Below are positions 56,260 through 64,000 of a DNA stretch of 64,000 nt, piece after piece. The stretch is from positions 68,222,755 through 68,286,754 of the forward strand of contig CM055095.1 of assembly GCA_029204225.1 (NCBI GenBank), read 5' to 3'. Below the pieces are notes generated by a model that had not been told where the DNA came from, did not search any database, and worked only from the letters and a program-made list of their open reading frames with translations. Both the position numbers and the translations under genes were made by a program. Origin of the DNA: Diphasiastrum complanatum (Eukaryota; Streptophyta; Lycopodiopsida; Lycopodiales; Lycopodiaceae). Numbering within the stretch: position 1 is the first letter of the stretch; each line of letters starts with the position of its first letter.

Positions 56260-56697
56260 AGTAACGTGAATATCGCACTTGTGCACGCGGGAGAATTGAA
56301 CCAAAACTAATTATCAAAATGGCGTAGAAGATGGATATGTATGGCAGACAGATACAGAATATCGCACTTGTGCGCGAGTCGGTATAGTTGCAAGCAAACG
56401 GACAGCAATGAGCACGCACAAAAGCGATATGTCGCGAATTTCGAGAACTGAAAAGGTAAAAAATTAATCAGTTTTCGTGCCATTTATACTAAGCTTTTGC
56501 ACGTGTGGTCACGAGACTTAGGACACGTGTCTACTTTCAATTGGACAACAGACACATGCACGTGTGAGATGACACCTTCACACGTGTGAAATGGCACCTG
56601 GACACATGTCACGTGTTCATTCGATTGCTCAAAAACACGTGTCGCTCTCACATTCGATCGTACAAATTTCACTGTGACGCCTATCCCATAATCCATT
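56260..56697. promoter_or_regulatory. P2/P3 promoter region of element B
   Basis: Matches A 37800-38200: two copies of AATATCGCACTTGTGC (56268, 56356), TATAAAT for P3 at 56489-56483 (minus), and a run of CACGTG/CACATG cores at 56500-56645, including TTCACACGTGTGAA. The part closest to P2 was lost with the H3 segment. Confidence 0.5.
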
Positions 56698-57913
56698 GTA
56701 GATAACGCTGCTGTTGATAATGTTGTAAAGATAGCTACCTCTATTTTGGATACTCCTATAATTGTTGTAGATACTACACATCCACCTCCTCCTCCTCGTC
56801 CCAATTTTTATACATATATAGATTCGAATGATTATCTTAAATTTGAGAAAGACATATCGGATGCTATAGATACAATTGGTACTCCTTTTTGTTTTAGACT
56901 AGATGAACTTGATTTTAGTATAAATTTTAGAGTTCTAGATTGCCTGGATCTCAAAGACAGACGGGCTTCTATCAGTGATCCTGTGATAGAGTCCAGGCTT
57001 ACACTCTTGCAATATGACATTGCAAGAGATTCATCAAATGAGTTGCTGGTGCAGAGTAACTTCCTACTTCAGGCCTTCAAGGAGAACAATGACACATTGT
57101 CACAGTGTTTGACAAGTGGATTTACACCAGCAACAAAGTATCTGCTCATACCTTATCATACAAAGTAAGTTATATTAAATGCTTCTTGTTGTTTTATGCA
57201 TTAACATTGGCATTGTCAATGAAAATAATACTCAGAATTGCAACTAAAGAAATTTCAATCTTATTTTGCAGTGACCACTGGAGTTTAAACCTGATCTCTA
57301 TTAAGAGATCTGTAAATAATATTATTAAATATTTTTGTGTGAAGATGAATTCAGCGAGAAATACGCATAAGGATGTAGATATATACATTCCATATCTAGG
57401 TAAATATATTCCTACAGACGTTCCCCATTCCGTGGACTGGCAGATCGTCAGCTTGGAGGTAAACTTTGTCTTTCTTAATGGCATTTTGAAATCAGTATTC
57501 TAATGAAATATTTTTAATCTATCTCATTCTGTTTCATAATTGATTTCTTGTGTGCTGAATTATTTTGCAGTCACCCCAGCAAAATGATTCATTCAGCTGT
57601 GGGTGGTACACATTGTACAATGCCCAAGTTGTTTTTTGAGTTGTTCAACCTTCAACAAGATGTTAATATTTCTAAGGTAATAAATTCTGTTTATTCTTAT
57701 TTTGGAATCATGATTAGTTTTCTATTCTGGTGATGTTATTGGCCATTACTAATATATGAATGTTCTATTTTGCAGTTTACACTTCCTGAGTACACATCAA
57801 ACCAGGTGTACAGATTTAGACAAGAAATTATCCTGAGTATACTGGCTAGGGCAAGGCTTCAGCCTCCCGTTATTGATGATGGTGCAAAGGATGATGTAGT
57901 TGTACTAAATTAA
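56698..57913 (+). pseudogene. P2 of element B: C48 (Ulp1-type) cysteine protease
   Basis: Four exons with GT/AG borders: 56698-57164, 57272-57458, 57571-57676 and 57776-57913 (TAA). The first begins in frame V-D-N-A-A-V-D but has no start because the H3 part is deleted. It reads F-D-L/I-D-F-type and R-A-S-I-S-D-P-V-I-E-S stretches shared with A. Catalytic His is in N-D-H-W-S-L-N (CAC 57276-57278), the Gln region is S-P-Q-Q-N-D, and the nucleophile is in S-F-S-C-G-W-Y-T-L-Y-N (TGT 57598-57600), intact here. The acidic member is less certain (N-S or H-K-D-V-D). A one-base insertion in exon 3 shifts the frame after Y-N-A. Exon 4 gives F-T-L-P-E-Y and ends D-D-V-V-V-L-N. Confidence 0.75.
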
Positions 57914-58108
57914 GATCAGAAAAAATATAGATAGCATAGAACAAAAATACATGTATAGACTTCATAGAAAAATATACATTGATATATGAAATGGTGCTCC
58001 AGTTTATGAATTTGGAAGCACAAAATACATTTATAGATGCCCAACTTGGGCTTTCATTTATTGAATGCAAGAGTGTATACACAGACTTTTACTAAAGTTT
58101 ATTTGGAA

Positions 58109-59002
58109 CTATTGTTCTCCCACAATGGTGATTGTTGTAGGTAGATCTTTGCAGCACATTATCAACTCCTGTCTTTTTCGCATCTGTGACATGGCAAATA
58201 TTAGTGAATGTGCAATTGTAAATGATGATATTTTCTATTATTTTGTTCTATTTTGAAATGGCAATAAACATAAAGTACTTACAAGTCTTCCGTTGATGAT
58301 AAATCTGAAATATGTTGGTAGATTGGTTTGTAATAGCATGAGCTCTATTCTGATAAAATCAAGCTTCCAGTGCTCTTCCACCTCAACCATAGTCAAATAT
58401 TCCTCATTGTAGATAATGCTTATCTCCATTCGGTTTGTGTGACCATTTAGTTCAAAGTCTTGATCCAGTGGTAGCCATGTACCTTCAATTTTCTTGTATC
58501 TCTGGTAGCTAAATGTGAGACTGAGCATTTGCTTTTCGATATGATAATGAAAGATCATTGAAGACTTTTTAATCCTGCATTCTATGTCATTATTTGTTTA
58601 ATTATTCCAGTCTTGATCCATGAGATTTGACAAAATCTCATGTGATAAATCCTTGCAAACAAATAAAGTTGGTGTCCTACGAACACTAGCACTCGAGAAA
58701 AAATCAACAAATGTATGCAATGAGATAAACCAACTTAGGTGAACAATCTTCGAGCCTGTGCTTATCTTCATAGCAAATTTAATATCAATGAGTAGCTTGC
58801 ATCTCAAGGATTCAAAAACAATGCTGTCAGGAGTAGGCCACTCATCAGTTTGAAAACTAGGCAATGGAATTGCTTTGAGCTTGCCAAAACCTCCATCTAT
58901 TTGTGGCGTATATAAAGATTCATAAAAATAGAAACCACAATCTGCAAGTTCCTTTGGACTTTGTGATTGATTGTGATACTGTTCTGTTTGCATCACACAC
59001 AT
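58109..59002 (-). pseudogene. P1 of element B (unknown function)
   Basis: Minus strand. The main exon, about 59002-58283, has C-G-F-Y-F-Y-E-S-L-Y-T-P, R-R-T-P-T-L-F-V-C, I-E-K-Q-M-L-S-L-T-F, L-D-Q-D-F and V-E-E-H-W-K-L-D. A break lies near 58590. A GT donor at 58283 joins an exon 58183-58109 reading M-R-K-R-Q-E-L-I-M-C-C-K-D-L-P and ending G-E-Q-stop, equivalent to the last exon in A. The N-terminus is lost. It ends about 195 bp from the convergent P2. Confidence 0.6.
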
Positions 59003-59078
59003 TTCTTACGTTATACTGAATTTCAATTACTCTAACATGGATTTTTAGGCGACACCAGCAAGTAACAATTCTGACTAA

Positions 59079-59592
59079 TGTGTGCAAGGAATTAGCCGAA
59101 GCTGTTAAGCATAACCTTTAGCAGAACTTCCTTCAAACTCTGAATGAGCTATGTGTTCAGATAATGAGATTGTTTGATGTTTTGATTTGTTTGCTTTCTT
59201 CGATAAGAACTAATCCTCTGTGTTTGATTAAGAAGAATCCTTAGCCAATGTGATTCTGCTTGATGAATCTATTTGCTAGTTGTTGTCTGTTCTGATTGTT
59301 TACTTGATGTCTGAAGAGCCTGGAAGATAAAGTAAAATTTACAATTGCAGACCTTGACCAAATCGTTTCATCATTGATGTTCCTGGATGCCAATTTACCC
59401 AAATATCTTTGGATAACCAGTTATGTCGCTGTAGTATACATTGTGAATTATATACATTCTAGTCTGTTTACCATCATACATACATTTGCCATGCAAAGGA
59501 TGAGATTATTCTCTCTCTTGGGGAATGATCAAACCTTTTATACTACGTGATTCATCACTTTTGTGAAAATCTATAACGACTAGGTCACCACA
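59079..59592 (+). repeat. Gypsy 5' LTR, plus strand
   Basis: TGTGTGCAAGG to GTCACCACA, about 514 bp, directly before a primer site at 59598. The start is chosen as the nearest TGTG matching the CACA end. It adjoins the cut end of element B and may have caused that truncation. Confidence 0.6.
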
Positions 59593-59597
59593 TAATT

Positions 59598-59615
59598 TGG
59601 CGCCGTTGCCGGGGA
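59598..59615 (+). other. Primer-binding site, perfect tRNA-Asp match
   Basis: TGGCGCCGTTGCCGGGGA is exactly complementary to the last 18 bases of plant tRNA-Asp(GUC) as I know it. It lies five bases after the LTR. Confidence 0.85.
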
Positions 59616-59639
59616 GATGAATTCCACCTTTTGCGATAG

Positions 59640-60599
59640 TTTTAAGTGTATTACATCTACAAAAGCAACTATTCAGATACTCTCAAGCAACTATTGAACA
59701 GAAATGTTTAGAGCGTGCACAGCGATTAGAAGCATATAGGAAGTCTAGAGATTTGTATTTGCAGAATTTGCAAAACTCACCAGTTAGAGCAAGATTGACA
59801 CCTGAAGCGCTTAATGATCTTCTAAACGCTACTACGGCATTTGTAGATTAATTTGAGGAAAGATATGTAGAAACACCAAGTTCTACAGATTCACCTGAAT
59901 CAGATTCGTCTGATTCTACTTCTGAACCAAGTTTAGAATCTTTGTCCGAGCAAAGTTTAGATTCAGATCCTCCAAGTCCATCTCGTTCACCACCATCTGT
60001 AAATATGGCTAATCCAGCGCCACCCACATCTACAAAAAATCAAATACGATTTCTTTAAGAGATCATCATCTGAAGATGCGGATAGTTATTTGTCGCAATT
60101 TGAATCCATTACCATAGCAAACAAAGAGCAGACGGACGAGGATAAAGTTAGAATTTTGTCAGGTCTTTTGCGGAAGCAGACTAGGATTTGGTACAGTCAA
60201 TTAGTACCGAAAACGGTTAATACTTGGAACGCTTTATAAGCAGCATTCCTTAAACAATTTAGGGAAATAGGATATTCCACTAGATTGTTGGCTCGGCTTA
60301 ACTTTGTTGAGAAAAAGCCAAAGGAATCACTTAGGAAATATACTCGTAGGGTTAAGAATTTAATAGGAAAGTTAGGAGCCCAATATCCAGTTCCTATGCA
60401 AAATGAATGGTTCTTGGGTGGTTTGCCTAAGAAAATAGATCGTTATTGTTAATAGGGTTTGATGATTTCTTTGGAAGATGTCATTGCCTCTGCCGAGAAT
60501 TACAAAACCTCTCGAATTTCTCGCAGACGGAGAAATGAAAGAAAAAGTAGTAAAAAGCACAAATTTAAACGAACAGAAGAATCTGAAACATCTATTGAG
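59640..60599 (+). pseudogene. Ty3/gypsy gag
   Basis: The plus strand reads a Ser/Asp/Glu-rich N-terminus (S-D-S-T-S-E-P-S-L), a frame change near 60040, then the retrotransposon gag domain: D-A-D-S-Y-L-S-Q-F-E-S, W-Y-S-Q-L-V, F-L-K-Q-F-R-E-I-G and S-L-R-K-Y-T-R-R-V. It ends in a basic R-R-R-R-N-E-R-K stretch. Several stops (59849, 60236, 60450). It is interrupted at 60600 by a copia LTR. Confidence 0.85.
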
Positions 60600-61454
60600 T
60601 GTTGAAAATTGTCACTTCTCACTTGACATTGGTTAGTGTAAATATTGATCAAACATTAGAATAATGTGATGATCTAATTTCACACGTGTGGAGCCTGTTT
60701 CCACATGTGAAAGGATGTACTTTTCATGCTTGTATATATCTAAATTGATTTTGTATCAATCTAGTTAGTGTGAACATCATATGACTAGTTTTTTAGTCAA
60801 GTTGACTAGTCACCTAAAAATTAGCTTTTCCTTGCATGTGCATAAGTAAATGCTCCCACATGGCAAGTGGATGTTCACACGTGTGTATAGAGTACTAGAA
60901 GATAAGAGTTGACCATTTTCCTTAGATCCTATTTTGTAGGAAATAATTCTAGGAGACTAGCTTTTTGGATTTTAGCCATATTCTAGAAGGTCAACTATTG
61001 GATAAGGATCAAGGATGAATCAAATGGATAGATCTGAGTGATGTGGCACTCTTCACACATGTGAAGACCTGTTGGACTGTACCAGACTCATGGATGTACT
61101 TGATCCATAAAAGGATCATCATTTTGCTAGGAAGATTGATGAGACTTTTGCATTCTACACTTTTGTGAGGTTCTAGTCATTTGTCTTGTGATTTCTATGA
61201 ATGATTGCTATCTAGGATGATTATACTTGTTGTTTCAGGTGTAGGCCATACTGTGGATAGTACTCCACACGTGTGAGGCCACTCTCACTAATTAATGATG
61301 TGTTGATCCATTGCTCTTGCTTAAATCCAAGTGTAGTGAATCTAGATCAAGATCTAATGTGTAGAACTTGATAGATCCATTGATTAGACAACCAACAACT
61401 CTCTATGATTGTAAAGTACAATCATTATTGTCCTAAAAATTGTAAAATTTATCA
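60600..61454 (+). repeat. Copia 5' LTR, plus strand
   Basis: TGTTGAAAATTG to TTTATCA, 855 bp, followed by an initiator-Met primer site. It contains several CACACGTGTG or CACATGTG palindromes (near 60682, 60705, 60879, 61057 and 61267), possible G-box control elements. It is inserted in gypsy gag. Confidence 0.8.
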
Positions 61455-61466
61455 TGGTATCAGAGC
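61455..61466 (+). other. Copia primer-binding site (initiator tRNA-Met)
   Basis: TGGTATCAGAGC, the standard plant copia site, directly after the LTR. Confidence 0.92.
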
Positions 61467-62049
61467 TACGTAAGAGAGTGATCATTGAATCATAAATCTT
61501 GTAAAGATCATTGGCAAAATTTGTTTCTGGCCAATACTAGTGAGGGCGAGTTCATCTAGAGTGATAGCTTGTAATCATTTGGATCAAAACTACTTGGAGG
61601 CTGTGTATGTACTTTTCACACGTGTGAAACCGTACAGCAACTTTCATTTCAAGATACTTGTGTTTGATTGGTCCCAAAATCACAATACTAGTTCATTATT
61701 TGTGCTTTTTGAAGCATAATATTGATCTAGATTCAATCTAGCTAATGCCTATGACCAAAAAGAGTTTTGAATCATTGAAGCATTTCTTTTTAGAGTCTAA
61801 GATCAGATCTTAGAGGCTGATTTGTTCAGATCCTTAGTTGAAGTGAAATCTCTAAGAAAAGTGTAAAGCAATTTTTTTTTGTGAGAGTGAAACCTAGGAA
61901 TTTTTGGCAAGATCTTTGTGTATCATTCAAGCTTGTGTGCTAGTTTGATAAAGACAAGCCTATAGGCATTCTTTTAAGCTTTAGAACCTTCATAGATCTT
62001 TTAAAATTCAGAAATCTTTGTGATTTTTAGAAGAGCATTCATTCTACAA
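61467..62049 (+). other. Copia untranslated leader
   Basis: Non-coding stretch between primer site and gag ATG at 62050, with one more TTCACACGTGTGAA near 61617. Confidence 0.6.
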
Positions 62050-63033
62050 TGTCATCCATGGGTGGATATTTGACGGAATCAAGTGAGAGACTCACTTCCA
62101 CAAATTATTCCATTTGGAAAGTGAGGATGGAATCACTCCTAGTGATCCATGATCTATTTGACATAGTTCAAGGAGTTGAGGAAGAGTCTCAAACTCCCCA
62201 AGAACAAGCCAAATACAAGAAGAGAGCAAGATTAGCTCTACATTGCATAAAGTTAAATGTATGCAATGACCTCTTGAGAGGTATCTTCTTGTACCTCATC
62301 CAAAGAGGCTTGGGATTCATTAAAGAGCATCTATGAATCCAATAATACTTCAAGAATCCTCATGCTAAGAAATCAAGTTTTCCAAAGCATGAAAGGAAGT
62401 GGAGAGAGTGGATAAGAGTATGTCCTTAGGATCAAATCTCTTAACAAGGAGTTAAGTTCAATAGGAGAGAAGATCCAAGATCAAGAGCTAGTACAAATCA
62501 TCTTGAATGGTCTAGGTGATGAGTTCACCAACTTAGTCCAATCATTTGCCATTCAAGACACTCTTCCATCCATTGAAAAGTTGCACAATGTTCTTGTGGC
62601 CGAGGAGAGTAGGCTTCTACACCTCAAGACAAGAATGGATAGCATGTCACTTAATGGAGGAGAGGAGAAAGCTAACTTTACATCTAAAGGCAAGAAGAAG
62701 CAACATCCATTCAAGAAAAATCAAGGCAAGGAGGCCGAGATGAAGAATGATGGATCTACTTCCAAAGGCAAAGTGAAAAACAAGGCAAAAATCAAGTGTT
62801 TCTTTTGTGGAAAGAAAGGACACTTTGCCTCAGAATGCTACTTGAAGAAGACTCAACAAGCCAAAGGATATCAAGGGAACATTGCTCAAGAGGAAGAAGA
62901 AGAGGATGGATTCAACACATCCTTAATGGTTGCATCTACACCAACTTCAAGTCAAGACATATGGTGGATAGATACTGGGGCTAGTTATAGTGCCTGGACA
63001 GCAGATCAATATTTGGTTATATTTTCAAACTAG
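62050..63033 (+). pseudogene. Ty1/copia gag and start of protease
   Basis: ATG at 62050 (M-S-S-M-G-G-Y-L), then N-Y-S-I-W-K-V-R-M-E-S-L-L, a frame break near 62290, N-G-L-G-D-E-F-T-N-L-V, and the zinc knuckle C-F-F-C-G-K-K-G-H-F-A-S-E-C at about 62800. It ends at W-I-D-T-G-A-S, the protease active site, after which the sequence leaves the family near 62990. The element is therefore cut inside the protease, by deletion or by the edge of older DNA. It is a relative of the copia at 18.4-22.1 kb. Confidence 0.92.
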
Positions 63034-63613
63034 TAAGAGCTGTTCTCGTTAGTTATGAGAAGCACTAGAGGAAACTTCTTTGTAAGTGCTTTTTCTGTCC
63101 ATTTGTTTCTCAACATGTGGTGGAAGTTACTTGTGATGAGTAAGTAGCAATATGCTCAAGTAGCTTTGGAATGGTATTAAGCAAAATGGTGATGTCATAA
63201 TAAAAGAGTCTACTTTAACTGAAATTTTGGAATCGTGCATCTTGGATTTCTAATAATCAAACCTGTTTGTCAATCTTTTGTGAAGAGTGAGGCGTTCCCA
63301 TTCCATGCACAAGCATGAGCACCAAGTATATGCTTGTGTACAGATGAGACCTAAGCAGTGTTGGTTGGCTAAAATTAATTGTTTTTTGAATTCTTTCTAC
63401 TTGTTTATCATGGATCCTTTGACTTTTTCTGTTGCATTTGAACTTTTTATAAGCTTACCTTGTGAAATCACTGACTTGTCAAATTAAATCTCTGAATTTG
63501 GATATGTTCCAATCTCAGAAAATATATATGCTTGTGGCCTTTTGTACATGTTGTGTTGTTGCATATTCACATCAGTTATTAGTGATTGAAGTTGTCATGT
63601 TATACGAATCCAG
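63034..63613. other. Probable intron or spacer before the terminal exons
   Basis: AT-rich, no retroelement motif. A T-rich stretch and ATCCAG precede the exon at 63614. Confidence 0.4.
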
Positions 63614-63709
63614 GGCTACCTTATTTATGTAGTGAAGCAAAAACTGAAAGCAGAATATGTTGGTCTTCCTGGAGATGAAATAAAGAAGCTGAAATTTTCT
63701 GGAATAGTG
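63614..63709 (+). CDS. Candidate exon of an unrecognised host gene (first)
   Basis: 96 bp bounded by ...ATCCAG and GTCCGC, open in one frame for 32 codons: G-Y-L-I-Y-V-V-K-Q-K-L, Y-V-G-L-P-G-D-E-I-K-K-L. The length is a multiple of three, and it pairs in phase with the next exon. I do not recognise the protein. Confidence 0.5.
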
Positions 63710-63835
63710 GTCCGCATCTGTTTCTATATCTCAAGCTTAGTTGCTCCCTTCTATATTTCCTTTATAAGTAGTGCTTTTTAAAGTTGTGGGAACCCCAGTA
63801 TACTACTAGCTCAGGGAGTCACCCTATTGTTGCAG

Positions 63836-63946
63836 ATTACTGATGTGATCAGGTCTCCAGAAGTTGCTTTTACTGGAGACACAATGGTTTTCATTGTAGA
63901 TGAATCCAATCTTGATGTGCTCAGGGCAAAGGTGCTCATCATGGAG
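63836..63946 (+). CDS. Candidate exon of an unrecognised host gene (second)
   Basis: 111 bp between TTGCAG and GTAATAAG, 37 codons: I-T-D-V-I-R-S-P-E-V-A-F-T-G-D, V-F-I-V-D-E-S-N-L-D-V-L. Phase 0 on both sides, as for the preceding exon, so the two join cleanly. The gene would continue past the window edge. Confidence 0.5.
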
Positions 63947-64000
63947 GTAATAAGTTTTATGTTTTGCTCAACTATTCTCCTTGAAAATTTTGATAATAAA

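Larger units (their letters stand above)
52829..59035. mobile_element. Element B: inverted, internally deleted copy of element A
   Basis: Gene order P4 (+), P3 (-), P2 (+), P1 (-) mirrors A. Two large gaps relative to A: about 1.4 kb removing the P3 and P4 C-termini (junction near 54975), and about 0.9 kb removing the whole H3-like part of P2 (junction near 56697). The left end at 52829 equals 43080 of A. The right side is cut near 59035 within P1, next to a gypsy LTR. The copies are diverged enough to be separate insertions rather than a recent duplication. Confidence 0.7.

Noticed and set aside
34373-59035. A and B as a single recent inverted duplication of the host chromosome
   Set aside because: The copies differ by many substitutions, private deletions and different flanks, so they are separate insertions of one element family.

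Overview
This is a stretch of a large, AT-rich plant nuclear genome. It contains one clear intronless host gene, a GRAS-family regulator closest to NSP2, at 31514-33292 on the minus strand. A pair of phase-compatible exons of an unrecognised host gene lies at the right edge (63.6-63.95 kb). Almost everything else is nested mobile DNA. The density of decayed Ty3/gypsy and Ty1/copia elements, the long unpurged intergenic DNA and the NSP2-type GRAS gene suggest a seed plant with a bloated genome, perhaps a gymnosperm. That is inference; nothing here fixes the species.

Layout. 1-10.9 kb: decayed minus-strand gypsy pieces (RT, RNase H, gag, LTRs, a tRNA-Asp-type primer site). 11.0-13.7 kb: 'locus C', a convergent pair made of a plus-strand gene (family P3) and a minus-strand histone H3-like gene. 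14.0-15.2 kb: a foldback element with ~290 bp inverted arms. 16.2-17.5 kb: a GCATGTCA-rich repeat and a second H3-like fragment ('D'). 17.5-22.1 kb: a nearly complete minus-strand copia. 22.5-30.8 kb: retroelement debris and tandem repeats. 31.5-33.3 kb: the GRAS gene. 34.4-43.1 kb: 'element A'. 43.1-52.8 kb: gypsy and copia pieces, including a long minus-strand gypsy pol. 52.8-59.0 kb: 'element B', an inverted, internally deleted copy of A. 59.1-63.0 kb: a plus-strand gypsy 5' end interrupted by a plus-strand copia 5' half.

The notable system is the family formed by A and B, with C and D as relatives. Its full layout (from A, checked against B) is two convergent gene pairs: P1> <P2 ... P3> <P4. 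P2 and P3 diverge from a shared promoter with TATA boxes and many CACGTG/CACATG cores. P4 has the marks of a DDE-type transposase: Asp in LDESE, Asp in AGDLK, CxxC, HxxxxH, and Glu in QGMEKSH. P2 is the surprise. It starts with a histone H3-like tail (K-Q-T at the H3K4 position) and parts of a histone H3 fold, and continues in one reading frame, broken by a single TAG, into a C48/Ulp1-type cysteine protease (DHW ... SPQQ ... CGW) whose introns line up in both copies. P1 and P3 are conserved proteins I cannot name. Locus C carries a free-standing H3-like protein with the whole fold, next to a P3 relative. I know of no described transposon that carries an H3 histone or an H3-Ulp1 fusion, but I could not search. 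All copies here are broken (frameshifts, stops, a Cys-to-Tyr change, deletions), so they are fossils of a once-active system.
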